Positions 46,905 through 57,981 of a stretch of DNA of 64,000 nucleotides are shown piece after piece (position 1 is the stretch's first letter; each line of letters starts with the position of its first letter). The notes beneath the pieces were generated by a model. The model was not told the DNA's origin, did not search any database, and saw only the letters and a program-made list of their open reading frames with translations. Source of the DNA: Sphingobacteriaceae bacterium (GTDB lineage Bacteria; Bacteroidota; Bacteroidia; Sphingobacteriales; Sphingobacteriaceae); contig CANHGR010000001.1 in NCBI GenBank assembly GCA_947460875.1, forward strand, positions 62,001 to 126,000, in the 5' to 3' direction. Position numbers and translations under genes: made by a program.

Positions 46905-47315
46905 ATGCCTGAAAAACTAAGAATCGACAAATACCTCTGGGCCATAAGGGCCTTTAAAACTAGAAGTATATCCACAGAGGCATGTAAAGCTGGTCGTGTC
47001 AAAAACGATGGAAAATCAATTAAGCCCTCGTATGTCGTCAAAATAGGAGAGGTGCTTACCGTTCAAAAAGGCATAGAACGCAAGGTGATTAGAGTCACCA
47101 ACCTGATAGAACGCCGAGTGGATGCTAAGACGGCTATTAACTTTTTTGATGATATTACGCCGGTAGAAGAGACGAGCGCTTATAAAGCGACATTCAACAG
47201 TCCATTGTTAAGCAGAGATCGAGGCACAGGCAGACCGACTAAAAAGGATCGCAGAGAAATCGACGGACTTTTAGATGGAAGTAATTCGGCGGAAGAAAGC
47301 TGGTTTGATGAGTAG
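46905..47315 (+). CDS. S4-domain RNA-binding protein (HslR-like)
   Basis: A 136-residue protein with an N-terminal S4 RNA-binding domain (MPEKLRIDKYLWAIRAFKTR, then GRVKNDGKSIKPSYVVKIGE), related to Hsp15/HslR, which rescues stalled 50S subunits. The C-terminal part is basic (RDRGTGRPTKKDRREIDGLL). The start was set at ATG 46905 because the frame reaching back to a TTG at 46878 runs through a repeat-rich spacer. It is a single gene, divergent from dapD. A specific role on 50S subunits is inferred from the family only. Confidence 0.87.
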   Translation: MPEKLRIDKYLWAIRAFKTRSISTEACKAGRVKNDGKSIKPSYVVKIGEVLTVQKGIERKVIRVTNLIERRVDAKTAINFFDDITPVEETSAYKATFNSPLLSRDRGTGRPTKKDRREIDGLLDGSNSAEESWFDE

Positions 47316-47324
47316 CTTTAATTA

Positions 47325-47440
47325 TTCAGTAGATAGTGTTTAGAAAAAGCCTTGGTTTAAAATTACTTATTTTATTCCATCGCTAGAATAGCGAACGTTT
47401 CAACACACCAACGTTTAAATACTAAATACTCTGTAATACT
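47325..47440. repeat. imperfect palindrome in a convergent gap
   Basis: CAGTAGATAGTGTTTAG (about 47327-47343) is matched in inverse by CTAAATACTCTGTAATACTATC (about 47421-47442) with gaps. It lies between the stop codons of the S4 gene and the OmpH-like gene, where it may help end both transcripts. Confidence 0.45.
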
Positions 47441-47443
47441 ATC

Positions 47444-48034
47444 TTATTTCTTCTCCTTCTTATACGTTGCATTCAGACCGGTAACAACTTCCTTTGTTAC
47501 ATCTAGTGCCGGATCGCCATATAATACTGTCGGATCTACTTTTGAATAGGTTAATACAAATTTATAGCCCTTCTCTTTCGCGTGAACTTTTAAATATTCA
47601 GAAACCTTGTTATATAATTTCTCGTTTTCTGCGGCTTCTTCGCTTGCTAATGCATTACCAGCATTTTGATTATAGGTAGCAAGTTCCTGTTGCTTACGGG
47701 CAAGTCGCTCTTCGGTGGTCGCCCGTTGATCTGCACTCATTGTATTAGCACTTTGCTGATAAGTTGCTACTTCCCTTTGAAATGCCTGTCCTTTCGCACT
47801 TAGATCTGCTTGTGCCTTCTTGGATTTGCCTTCAAATGTCGTTTTCAATTCCTTGAAATACTCGTAATTATTGAGGAGGGAATCAGAGTTCACGTATACT
47901 ATTGCACCGGAAGTTGCTTCAGAAGCTGAAGTTGTACTTGCAGTTTTTGAATTATCGGTGCCACAGGAAACAACAGTCAGCACTAGCGCTGTTGCTGCAG
48001 AAAGCTTTAAAAAATTTGCCAATACTTTTTTCAT
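47444..48034 (-). CDS. OmpH/Skp-like lipoprotein
   Basis: A 196-residue periplasmic lipoprotein of the OmpH/Skp chaperone family. The signal peptide ends ALVLTVVSCGTDN, with a lipobox Cys near residue 24; Skp itself is not lipidated, so the anchor is a Bacteroidota variation. The mature part reads IVYVNSDSLLNNYEYFKELK, then a long coiled coil (FEGKSKKAQADLSAKGQAFQ to about residue 140) and the C-terminal AKEKGYKFVLTYSKVDPTVL with the family pattern. It is a single gene, divergent from gyrB. Confidence 0.87.
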   Translation of the reverse strand: MKKVLANFLKLSAATALVLTVVSCGTDNSKTASTTSASEATSGAIVYVNSDSLLNNYEYFKELKTTFEGKSKKAQADLSAKGQAFQREVATYQQSANTMSADQRATTEERLARKQQELATYNQNAGNALASEEAAENEKLYNKVSEYLKVHAKEKGYKFVLTYSKVDPTVLYGDPALDVTKEVVTGLNATYKKEKK

Positions 48035-48140
48035 TTTATTTTAATATTTAGGCAAATATAATCTTTCGGTAGAAGTATCCTAAATCATTTGCTTTTTCTC
48101 TTTTTTATTCGCGTTTTTATTGCCTTGTTTTTATCCACAA

Positions 48141-50155
<2,015 letters not shown>

Positions 50156-50168
50156 TTAATCCTAAAAA

Positions 50169-51050
50169 TCAAGGGCTGTTATCTCTCGGGGTATACCGTA
50201 GATAGATAACAGCACTTGATTGTTTTGTAGATTCTATAATTACTCGTTGTGTTTTGCTGCCATCTCTGATTGTCAGATTCGAGGTATTCGGAGGAATGGC
50301 TCCCAGGTTATTAGCGTAGAGAACAATTTCATTTAATGGTTTGCGATCTAGCCTTAACAATTGCTTAAAAGACTGCTTGCCGATTCTTAGCCTCTCAATC
50401 AGAAGTTTTCTGTTGTAATAGATAGAAACAGTATCGTTATCCTCTTTTAAATAATCTTTAATTTCTAACGTTACCTGACGACTGCTTACATCCAGTATAA
50501 CCGGTTTTAAAAGTTCCGTATCTAAAAAGGGCATCCCTACCGCTTTATCTTGAGCTATCGCATCCAACACCGGGCCTGGGACAGGATCATTGCTCTCTGA
50601 ATTCGCGCCGGTTAATTTCTTTAGATGTACCTCGCCTGGGACGCAAGGAGTATTTTCTTCAGTTGAGCCGTCCCAAAAACCTGATAAAAAATCGGCATTG
50701 TTTCTCTTGGCAAATCTAAGGCTTGCGTATTTGATGCATAAAAGGCGACGTGGAAGTGTCGTAATGGAATTTACGATTACCAATTCAGTGATCTTGAAAT
50801 TATTACCGTTGATGTCGCCAACAAAATCAAGAATGCCTTGATGTGTCAGGTATTTTTTACTGAAAATATATGCTCTGCCGAATACAATACCATTTTCTTG
50901 CTTCTTGATATGTAAGGTATAATTTGTATTAACTGGAACTCCTATTCCTGTAATATATCCCTGCCAGATGCCGGTATAATCCTGGGATGATGCAGTGAAG
51001 CTCGCTTGAATTAAAAATAGAAACAATATTTTTTTGATCACCTTTTTCAT
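50169..51050 (-). CDS. secreted protein of unknown function, tandem paralogue 2
   Basis: A 293-residue protein with a signal peptide (about 1-22, ending FTASSQ). The N-terminal beta-rich part reads YTGIWQGYITGIGVPVNTNY, lipocalin-like, with one Cys in CIKYASL and one in TPCVPGEVHL. A C-terminal domain contains NDTVSIYYNRKLLIERLRIG and NEIVLYANNLGAIPPNTSNL and ends YLRYTP. It is a paralogue of the gene that immediately precedes it on the same strand (TAG and ATG are adjacent, with no gap). No enzyme motif is seen. I do not recognise a named family. Confidence 0.75.
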   Translation of the reverse strand: MKKVIKKILFLFLIQASFTASSQDYTGIWQGYITGIGVPVNTNYTLHIKKQENGIVFGRAYIFSKKYLTHQGILDFVGDINGNNFKITELVIVNSITTLPRRLLCIKYASLRFAKRNNADFLSGFWDGSTEENTPCVPGEVHLKKLTGANSESNDPVPGPVLDAIAQDKAVGMPFLDTELLKPVILDVSSRQVTLEIKDYLKEDNDTVSIYYNRKLLIERLRIGKQSFKQLLRLDRKPLNEIVLYANNLGAIPPNTSNLTIRDGSKTQRVIIESTKQSSAVIYLRYTPRDNSP

Positions 51051-51941
51051 CTATTTTGGTGTTTCGGGCATATAATGAAGATAAATTGCTGCAGTTTTCT
51101 TTTTGTCTGATTCGATTTTTATCTGGTGCTTCCGATTGCCATCAATTATGACCATCAATGAGGTATTTGGTGGTATTTTTCCCAGGTTCTCGGCAAAAAG
51201 CAGAATCTCATTTAGTTCCTTAATGTTTTCAAGATTGAAGTCTATTTTGACAGGTCTTTTCGATATCCATATGTTTTTGGCCAGGATATTTCTGTTCAGG
51301 TAGATTGAAACTGTATCGTTATCAACGTTTAGATAATCACTTAATTGAATCTGAAGACTCTTATGGTTTACTTTAATTTCTGTGACTTTGCGTATTGACG
51401 TACTATTGAAAGTGCGTGTAAACTCACGTAAAGGTGGAACAACGATAGCAGTAACCGGCAAAGGATTGTTAAAACCGCCATCTGAAAAGAATTGGTCAAG
51501 ATCGTGTTTAGATCTCGTTAGTAGTACTTTACCGGGGATACAATCAGAACTGTCTAACTTACTAATTCCAGACCATCTTCCAATTAAATACTCGATGGAA
51601 CCGTGCTTGTGGTAAGAAAGGATAAGTTTCTTTATACATAAAATGTAGTCGTCAGGGAGTCTCTCTTGTCGAATTTGCCTTACGTCTTCCTGAAGGCGGA
51701 TACTATCTTTAATAGTTCCCCATAAACCGATGCGCGCATCTAGAACATCTGATATAAAAGCGTGAGATTCGCCTGAAATATTATCTCGTTTGGTTTGTCT
51801 TAAATCGAGGGTCAGTTCATAAAGTTCACTATATGCACCCGGTCCCTGTGTAACCTTGCCGAACCACTTTCCGCTTATATTCTGGGCCAAACTTATTGTG
51901 GTAATTAAACTGAAAATTACTGCACTGAGGAGAGCCTTCAT
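51051..51941 (-). CDS. secreted protein of unknown function, tandem paralogue 1
   Basis: A 296-residue secreted protein (signal peptide about 1-19, ending TISLAQ) that shares the whole layout of its downstream neighbour: SGKWFGKVTQGPGAYSELYE at the N-terminus, a Cys in YILCIKKLIL and one in SSDCIPGKVLL, and the C-terminal NDTVSIYLNRNILAKNIWIS and NEILLFAENLGKIPPNTSLM, ending YLHYMP. The two are clearly an old tandem duplication, with the C-terminal domain best conserved. Function unknown. They form an operon with no gap between them. Confidence 0.75.
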   Translation of the reverse strand: MKALLSAVIFSLITTISLAQNISGKWFGKVTQGPGAYSELYELTLDLRQTKRDNISGESHAFISDVLDARIGLWGTIKDSIRLQEDVRQIRQERLPDDYILCIKKLILSYHKHGSIEYLIGRWSGISKLDSSDCIPGKVLLTRSKHDLDQFFSDGGFNNPLPVTAIVVPPLREFTRTFNSTSIRKVTEIKVNHKSLQIQLSDYLNVDNDTVSIYLNRNILAKNIWISKRPVKIDFNLENIKELNEILLFAENLGKIPPNTSLMVIIDGNRKHQIKIESDKKKTAAIYLHYMPETPK

Positions 51942-51980
51942 AGCGTGTAATTGCCAAATTATTAGTTAAATATAATAATA

Positions 51981-52403
51981 TTAATCCTTAAAAAGTTTTA
52001 GGATCAAGCGGTTATAATCGATAATTGCCTTAAAACGCATTAAAATATCGCCTCCAATAACTCCTACTACACTTTGTAACTGCATTGTTTCATAAGCGTT
52101 GTTAATGTTAGACAAGTCAATTACTACATATTCGGAAGGACTAAGCAAAAGGTTGCCAATCTTAAGATCTGGTATTCTAATTAAGAAGCTTTCTATTGAT
52201 GTTGTACCCAGACCAGTGGATAATTTCTCAGTATTCAAAAGGGCCTCGGGCAAAGCCAGCTCGCTGATCAAAGTTTTGTCAAATACAGTTCTTGATGCGC
52301 CGGTATCGATTACGGCTTTGAAGGATTTTTGATAAATGACGACGTCCACCAAAAGGTGAAAGCCGTCATCATGTAAGTTTAAGATTTCTAGTGGAATTTC
52401 CAT
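51981..52403 (-). CDS. retropepsin-like aspartic protease-fold protein
   Basis: A 140-residue single-domain protein with a retropepsin-like active-site motif AVIDTGASRTVFDKTLI (Asp-Thr-Gly-Ala) near residues 29-45 and a later hydrophobic-hydrophobic-Gly pattern VVGVIGGDILMRFKAIIDYN, the typical second half-motif. There is no signal peptide. I start at ATG 52401-52403 (MEIPLEILNLHDDG); a GTG 15 bases upstream adds little. The protein would act as a dimer. The biological substrate is unknown; similar genes are common in Bacteroidota. Confidence 0.85.
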   Translation of the reverse strand: MEIPLEILNLHDDGFHLLVDVVIYQKSFKAVIDTGASRTVFDKTLISELALPEALLNTEKLSTGLGTTSIESFLIRIPDLKIGNLLLSPSEYVVIDLSNINNAYETMQLQSVVGVIGGDILMRFKAIIDYNRLILKLFKD

Positions 52404-52407
52404 GTGC

Positions 52408-52490
52408 GCAGGGCTCACAGAGCAGAGCGTATGCGATTAAAAAGTAATAAAGCTACACACACGATTACAATTGCTCTTTGCTCCGCGCTA
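52408..52490. repeat. imperfect palindrome in the mdh-retropepsin gap
   Basis: GCGCAGGGCTCACAGAGCA (about 52406-52424) pairs imperfectly with TTGCTCTTTGCTCCGCGC (about 52471-52488), in a spacer between co-directional genes. It shares vocabulary with the spacer at 46.80-46.90 kb. Confidence 0.55.
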
Positions 52491-53426
52491 AATTAAATTA
52501 GAATCTGCCAACACCTGATTCATGTTTCGAACAGCGTCCGCACTTTTATTAAATTCCGCTCGTTCAGAATCGCTTAGTTTAAAGTCGACGATTTTTTCCC
52601 AGCCGCTTTTTCCTAGTACAACCGGAACAACAAGAGAAATGTCTTTTTGACCGTATTCGCCATCAAGTGCAACACCGCAGGATATTAATCTTTTTTCATC
52701 ACGTACTATGCTTTCCACCATTGCGAGCGTTCCTGCTCCCGGAGCATACCAAGCAGATGTTCCAATAAGTTTTGTTAAAGTAGCACCACCTACCATGGTT
52801 GCAGCAACAACTTTATCTTGTTGCTCCTGGCTCAAGAATTGAGTTACCGGGATACTATTCCAGGTTGCATGTTTGATTAGTGGAATCATGGTTGTATCAC
52901 CATGCCCACCAATAACCACAGCGTTAAGATCAGAAGGCGTACATCCTAATTCCTGACTTAAGTAATATTTAAATCGAGCAGAATCTAATGCTCCACCCAT
53001 GCCAATGATTTTGTTTTTTGGTAAGCCTGAAGTTTTGAGCGTGAGGTAATTCATTGTGTCCATTGGATTGGATACAACAATGATGATGGTATTTGGCGAG
53101 TGTTTAAGAATGCTTTCTGTTACACTTTTTACGATGTTTGCGTTAGTGCCAATCAGCTCCTCGCGCGTCATGCCGGGTTTACGCGGCAAGCCCGAAGTAA
53201 CTACTACAACTTCTGAATTTGCCGTAGCAGCATAATCGTTCGTTACTCCTTTGATTTTTGTGTCGAAACCAAGCAAAGCAGCGGTTTGCATCATATCGAT
53301 GGCTTTACCTTCGGCAAATCCTTCTCTGATATCAAGCAATACTAGTTCTTCTGCTAATTCTTTTCTGGCAATATTGTCAGCACAGGTTGCCCCTACAGCT
53401 CCGGCGCCTACTACGGTTATCTTCAT
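52488..53426 (-). CDS. mdh: malate dehydrogenase
   Basis: NAD-dependent malate dehydrogenase of the LDH-like type; it oxidises malate to oxaloacetate in the TCA cycle. The 312-residue protein starts MKITVVGAGAVGATCADNIA (Rossmann motif GAGAVGA), and has SNPMDTMNYLTLKTSGLPKN near 118-137, the substrate-site sequence MGGALDSARFKYYL and the catalytic His in VIGGHGDTTMIPL. The loop residues LPRKPGMTREELIG near 80-93 contain the Arg that marks malate rather than lactate specificity. Confidence 0.96.
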   Translation of the reverse strand: MKITVVGAGAVGATCADNIARKELAEELVLLDIREGFAEGKAIDMMQTAALLGFDTKIKGVTNDYAATANSEVVVVTSGLPRKPGMTREELIGTNANIVKSVTESILKHSPNTIIIVVSNPMDTMNYLTLKTSGLPKNKIIGMGGALDSARFKYYLSQELGCTPSDLNAVVIGGHGDTTMIPLIKHATWNSIPVTQFLSQEQQDKVVAATMVGGATLTKLIGTSAWYAPGAGTLAMVESIVRDEKRLISCGVALDGEYGQKDISLVVPVVLGKSGWEKIVDFKLSDSERAEFNKSADAVRNMNQVLADSNLI

Positions 53427-53523
53427 TGATTATTGGTTTTTTGTAAAATAAAATGCTGCCCGAAGGTAAGAAAATCAATACTTGAATAAAAGCTTTTTTG
53501 CGTTTGTAACGCTAGTGTGATTA

Positions 53524-53618
53524 TTGGTTCAGTTGTTCAATTATTCAGTGGTACAAAGACTATTTATATGGTGTATTCGTTCTTTGCAATTCCATGCCTA
53601 TCAAACCAATGAACCAAT
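53524..53618. repeat. word-built inverted repeat (GGTTCA vocabulary)
   Basis: ATTGGTTCA (53524-53532), followed by GTTGTTCAATTATTCA, is matched by TGAACCAAT (53610-53618), preceded by AAACCAA. It ends exactly at the SDR stop codon and shares words with the repeat at 27655-27720. Confidence 0.6.
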
Positions 53619-54352
53619 TATCTTCCTCCGGTTACGTCGATTATAGTGCCTGTAACGTATGAGGCTTCATCAGACAGTAGCCAGAGAGCTGCGGCTGCTA
53701 CTTCTTCTGCCTGTCCACCACGTTTCATTGGGATTTGGTTTTCTAGCTTTTGTACACGATCTGGATCGCCCCCTTTTGCGTGTATTTTAGTGTGTATTAG
53801 TCCGGGTCTTAGCGCATTTACACGAATATTGTCTGCTGCTACTTCTTTAGAAAGCCCAATAGTCATGGTATCAATCGCGCCCTTGGATGCTGCATAGTCT
53901 ACATACTCAAAAGGACCGCCAAGTCTTGCCGCAGCAGACGAAATGTTTACGATTCCGCCGCCGTAACCTTTCATTCTTTTAACAGCTTCGCGGGCGCACA
54001 AAAAGCTTCCGGTTACGTTTACAGCGAACAGCCTCGTTAAACGATCTACGGTAATCGTTGTAAAACTTGTACCGGGTTCGATAATGCCTGCATTATTTAC
54101 CAGCGCTGTTATTCTGCCAACTTCTTGATCTATGTATTTGAACATAGCGAGTACGTCGGACTCAACTGAAACGTCCGCTTTGATCGAAAGTGCTTTGCCT
54201 CCTTTTATTCTGATTCTTTCAACAATTTTTTCTGCTGCCGCGTTATCCCCACGATAATTTACACATACGTAAAATCCTTTTTCTGCTGCCAGCATTGCAG
54301 TTGCAGCGCCTATTCCATCGCTGGAACCGGTTATTAATATTATTTTAGCCAT
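53618..54352 (-). CDS. SDR-family oxidoreductase
   Basis: Short-chain dehydrogenase/reductase of 244 residues. The N-terminal NAD(P) motif is TGSSDGIGAATAMLAAE (TGxxxGIG), with VNNAGII near 89-95, the catalytic Ser in GGGIVNISSAAARLGG near 130-145 and the YAASKGA triad near 157-163. The C-terminal reads SDEASYVTGTIIDVTGG, typical of the 3-oxoacyl-ACP-reductase/glucose-dehydrogenase-like group. The substrate is unknown. Arg in the second strand suggests NADP use. It may be co-transcribed with the Dabb gene upstream. Confidence 0.88.
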   Translation of the reverse strand: MAKIILITGSSDGIGAATAMLAAEKGFYVCVNYRGDNAAAEKIVERIRIKGGKALSIKADVSVESDVLAMFKYIDQEVGRITALVNNAGIIEPGTSFTTITVDRLTRLFAVNVTGSFLCAREAVKRMKGYGGGIVNISSAAARLGGPFEYVDYAASKGAIDTMTIGLSKEVAADNIRVNALRPGLIHTKIHAKGGDPDRVQKLENQIPMKRGGQAEEVAAAALWLLSDEASYVTGTIIDVTGGR

Positions 54353-54394
54353 TTGATTCGTTATCCCCGAAAGAGAAATTAATAAAAATTAAAA

Positions 54395-54697
54395 CTAGAT
54401 ATCAATAGAGTCATAAACAACAACCTTAGACCAAAGTGTTGCGCAATCTTCAACAAATTTTAAATGTATCGGATGAATCTGATAGCTTTCCTGCTCTTTT
54501 AAATTTTGGAAAATGAGTAGCATGGAAAAGGAATAGCTGGTGTCAATAACACCGCGATTGGTATCGGCAGGGATGCCAATATTGACACTAATTTTGGGCT
54601 CAATTTCTGCTAAGCTGCGAATGCCTTTCAAAAGAGTTGCAGATTCTTCGTTATTCTCCGGATTTTTCAGCCAGAAATACACATGATGGATGAACAT
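54395..54697 (-). CDS. Dabb-family stress-responsive protein
   Basis: A 100-residue dimeric alpha-beta barrel (Dabb) protein. It begins MFIHHVYFWLKNPENNEESA, typical of the family, with the HxVxF strand, and continues with DTSYSFSMLLIFQNLKEQES and a terminal KVVVYDSIDI. Members are found as stress-responsive proteins or small enzymes of unknown activity. It lies 42 bases before the SDR gene on the same strand and is likely in one unit with it. Confidence 0.87.
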   Translation of the reverse strand: MFIHHVYFWLKNPENNEESATLLKGIRSLAEIEPKISVNIGIPADTNRGVIDTSYSFSMLLIFQNLKEQESYQIHPIHLKFVEDCATLWSKVVVYDSIDI

Positions 54698-54895
54698 GAT
54701 CTTTCTATATTTAATTAATAAGTCTTCAATTTAAATTTTTTACCCCTTTGCCATTCAAAGCGCATGGAGCAAAAAGTCTGGGTGTTCAGTGTTTTTCAGG
54801 TAATGTGCAAATGGCGTATAGTCATGTTGTTTAGATCGCATCGAGCAAAGATGTTTTTTATTTGTTTAACCCTTCGTTCCTCAATCCGATAGTTT

Positions 54896-55585
54896 TTACC
54901 TTCTTCTCAGCGCGGCATTATTAAAGAAAATGATCTGCCACTGCGGGCGATTTCTGGTTTCAAAGAGCTGATACATAACTCCGGTTTCTATGCGAGTGTT
55001 TTTTCCTACTCCTAGCCCAACACCGGTAAAAATACGATTGCGATCAAAAGTCGGATTTTGTTCGTTTATGAAAATCTCATTATATCCAGAGAGATATAAT
55101 GTGTTTTTTTCAATTACTTTTTTATTCAGCGGAATATTTAATGCTAAAAAGTATCTGAATCGCATTCTGAAAGCATTATTTGGCAAAAAGCGCTCTTCTA
55201 TTCGGTAGCGATGCTGCAGTGCTACTCGGCCAATTGTTTGCCTATTAATAAACTGTTGATATACTCTGAATTCATTGCTTTTTAACTTATTATCTGTACC
55301 GTTTATATAAGGTTCTGAGCGTATATAAGCTAATCCCAACAATAGATTGTTGTTGTTATCTGTCAGATTATAACCTATGCCTGTACGAATTAGCAACTGT
55401 TCAAAATCACTGGCAAAATTGTAGCTACGATACTGAATTTCGTTGGCCCAGGTCCAATTGTTGTTTAATTTTTGATTGGCAAGATAGACAAACCAGTTGC
55501 CCAGATCGCTTTGTTGTGCCAAACTCGAATAATTCGAGACAGCGATAATGGAGAAAGCAACAAATAAGGTTTTGATAAGTTTCAT
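54896..55585 (-). CDS. DUF2490 outer-membrane protein
   Basis: A 229-residue protein of family DUF2490, predicted to form a small outer-membrane beta barrel. A signal peptide (about 1-24, ending YSSLAQ) is followed by LGNWFVYLANQKLNNNWTWA, the family hallmark, and alternating beta strands such as QFINRQTIGRVALQHRYRIE and FIGTGVMYQLFETR-like turns, ending NAALRRR. Function is unknown. The C-terminus after the last strand is short and basic rather than aromatic. Confidence 0.87.
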   Translation of the reverse strand: MKLIKTLFVAFSIIAVSNYSSLAQQSDLGNWFVYLANQKLNNNWTWANEIQYRSYNFASDFEQLLIRTGIGYNLTDNNNNLLLGLAYIRSEPYINGTDNKLKSNEFRVYQQFINRQTIGRVALQHRYRIEERFLPNNAFRMRFRYFLALNIPLNKKVIEKNTLYLSGYNEIFINEQNPTFDRNRIFTGVGLGVGKNTRIETGVMYQLFETRNRPQWQIIFFNNAALRRR

Positions 55586-55887
55586 AGCGCTTAAAAACAG
55601 GATTTACTAATGTTTTAACTATTATGGCACATGAGAGTTGATATATTTGCTGCCCTAACCTTTGAATCCTCTGCAACTGCACCTTCGAATTTTTCTTTTA
55701 ATGGCATCCAAGAGAGGGTCATTTTATTATCGGGGCAAGATAGGAATTTTTTGAAATGTCGAATTGTTTCAAAATATTTTTACTAATTATTAGGCATGCA
55801 TAGTAGTTTCGGTTAGATTACCTTTTCGATTCGATAGCAGCGGCTAGATGGCATTTGCTTTTAAAAAGATATCCAAAATTATAGGGT
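55586..55887. other. short gap without a supportable gene
   Basis: About 300 bases. On the minus strand a 30-codon frame reading MPLKEKFEGAVAEDSKVRAA (about 55620-55710) is open but unrecognised. Nothing else is seen. Confidence 0.4.
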
Positions 55888-56571
55888 TCAATTTCTATGA
55901 ATTTTTCTCGGTCTAAAAAGTACTTTTTTCAATTTTAATTGCTTTAATGCGTGTTTTAGTCTAAATTTTACCCATTCTGCTTTCTTTTTAAAGCAAGGAT
56001 GATATGAAATTAAAACCGCGCAAGGATGATGATGGGTAAAATTGTGAACATCCGAACGAGTTTTAAACTCTGTCCCTTCAATATCGATTTTGATAAAGGA
56101 TATATTTTTCCTCTCCGGAATCAACTCAAGCAAATCCGGAAAAGTAATTAGATCCGTTTGCAAGTTATACTGACCGGGTTCGAACATTGAGGTTTCAGAA
56201 CGTCCAAACATCGAGCGGTCAAGTTGAACCTTTTCCTTTTTAGTTGAAACGCCGAACGGAAGCAAGTGTATATTTATGATGTGATTAATTTAGATTTTTT
56301 TGACGAAATGTGATTGTGCAATGGGGCCAAAATCTATCCTATACACGCTTGGGTGAATTTGCGCCATCAAGAGCGATGCCGATCCGATCCAGGAGCCAAG
56401 GTCTAAAAGAAACTTTCCCACTGGTTGTTGAAATACAAAAGTTCAGCCCCCCCGCTAGTCCGTTATGGTAAGCCTCCAACATTCGTTTTCAAAATCACTG
56501 TTCGCGTAAACAGAAAATGATTTATTTTGATCTTCTACATAAACACGTTCAAGAACTAAAAGCTTAGGCAT
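55888..56571 (-). pseudogene. broken FkbM-family methyltransferase
   Basis: Remnant of a SAM-dependent FkbM methyltransferase, usually found in polysaccharide or glycolipid clusters. Reading down from ATG 56569-56571: MPKLLVLERVYVEDQNKSF and SVYANSDFENECW, then an in-frame TAG. The SAM site LLDLGSWIGSASLLMAQ follows in another frame, a TAA interrupts after SHFVKKI, and an intact last block has LLPFGVSTKKEKVQL and FIKIDIEGTEFKTRSDV. At least one shift and two stops prevent translation. The last block alone could give a protein of 125 residues but lacks the SAM site. Confidence 0.85.
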
Positions 56572-56900
56572 GTTTAGAGTGATTTTGTTGATGTCAACTT
56601 TGGTTTTTATTTTCTCTTAGAGATAGCTCGAAGTTTTCCTTGCGGCAATTTGTTGCAGGGTAGGTGCCCTGATCAGAAACCATGCATATAGTATAAAAGT
56701 ACCATTATCCCTAAAAACCAGCCTGCAATTTTGTACATAAGTAGTGCGTATTTTTTCAAAGTTACCGGCCCATGTGTACTACCTTATAAAGTTAAATATC
56801 AGGGAATGGTCTGTATAGTCCACTTTTTTCTAAAAACGGCAATAATTGGTATTGAATATCGGGCTATCAGACTACCTTTATATTTTAATGTTAAGTTTCC
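56572..56900. other. gap upstream of the YeeE/YedE pair
   Basis: About 330 bases. A short hydrophobic frame on the minus strand (about 56693-56780: MYKIAGWFLGIMVLLYYMHG) could be a relic membrane segment linked to the FkbM remnant, but is too short to call. Nothing else is recognisable, and no clear promoter for the next gene is seen. Confidence 0.4.
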
Positions 56901-57458
56901 ATGATAGAATTTATCAGTCAGCCCTGGCCATGGTATGTGTCCGGATTTTTGATCGCCTTTGTAATGATTTTGATGATACTCTTTGGCCGAACTTTCGGGC
57001 TATCGTCCAATCTGAGAATCATTTGTGCTGCATGCGGAGCCGGAAAATATTCTAATTTCTTTGACTTTGATTGGAGATCGCAAAAGTGGAGCTTACTTTT
57101 TCTAGCCGGAGCCGTTTTAGGAGGGTGGATTAGCGCAACCTTTTTAATCGGCGATTTGCCCTTGCAACTTTCAGAGGCTACTATCGCTGATCTCGCAACG
57201 CTCAACGTGCAATTCGATGGCGCCTTAAATCCGTCACAACTTTTCAATATTGAATTCTTACTGACAATAAAGGGTTTTATTTTATTTATTGTCGGAGGGT
57301 TTCTTGTCGGGTTTGGAACCAGATATGCAGATGGATGCACTTCCGGACATGCAATTACGGGATTGTCTAATCTGCAATTGCCCTCTCTTATTGCTGTGGT
57401 AGGATTTTTTATAGGGGGATTAATTTGTACTTGGTTCATATATCCATTAATATTTTAA
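56901..57458 (+). CDS. YeeE/YedE-family transporter, first half
   Basis: A 185-residue membrane protein of the YeeE/YedE (DUF395) family; family members take up thiosulfate or related sulfur compounds. It has about four to five hydrophobic spans and the Cys-bearing ICAACGAGKYSNFF near residues 41-54 and the family signature RYADGCTSGHAITGLS near 146-161, whose Cys lines the pathway in characterised members. The following gene encodes the second half and starts one base after the stop, so together they correspond to a full-length transporter split in two. Confidence 0.88.
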   Translation: MIEFISQPWPWYVSGFLIAFVMILMILFGRTFGLSSNLRIICAACGAGKYSNFFDFDWRSQKWSLLFLAGAVLGGWISATFLIGDLPLQLSEATIADLATLNVQFDGALNPSQLFNIEFLLTIKGFILFIVGGFLVGFGTRYADGCTSGHAITGLSNLQLPSLIAVVGFFIGGLICTWFIYPLIF

Positions 57459-57459
57459 A

Positions 57460-57873
57460 ATGAAGGCTCTAAAGTTTATTTTTTCAGGGATGTTATTTGG
57501 CATTATTATGATCAAATCAGAAGCTGCATCATGGTACAGAATTCAAGAAATGTTTCGATTTCAATCTTTCCATATGTACGGAATTATTAGTACGGCGGTG
57601 CTGATTGGAGTATTATCAATATTAATTATCAAAAAGCTAAAAATAAACGATATATCGGGCAATAAGATTGTTTTTCCTATAAAGGAACGAGGTTGGAGGA
57701 GATACCTTTTAGGCGGCATCATCTTTGGTTTAGGCTGGGCACTAACAGGGGCTTGTCCAGGACCAATGTTTGTAACTTTGGGTTATGGATATTTGATGAT
57801 GGCTACAGTGATTCTCTCTGCCCTTGCAGGGACGTTCTGTTACGGTTTGCTAAAAGACAAACTTCCGCATTGA
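57460..57873 (+). CDS. YeeE/YedE-family transporter, second half (DUF6691-like)
   Basis: A 137-residue membrane protein that matches the C-terminal partner of split YeeE/YedE transporters. It has four hydrophobic spans and the signature GWALTGACPGPMFVTLGYG near residues 90-108, with the conserved Cys. It starts one base after the first half and is certainly co-translated. Such pairs often sit near sulfur-metabolism genes (rhodanese, persulfide dioxygenase); none is present here, and dnaE follows. Confidence 0.87.
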   Translation: MKALKFIFSGMLFGIIMIKSEAASWYRIQEMFRFQSFHMYGIISTAVLIGVLSILIIKKLKINDISGNKIVFPIKERGWRRYLLGGIIFGLGWALTGACPGPMFVTLGYGYLMMATVILSALAGTFCYGLLKDKLPH

Positions 57874-57981
57874 TATCGGTCAATCCGCAGCATTATAATT
57901 GTGGAATACTTTAGATTCCCAACGCTCGCTACAGCATAGGATTTTTAATAAATTTGATTTTTACCCGCTAAGGATCAGCTG

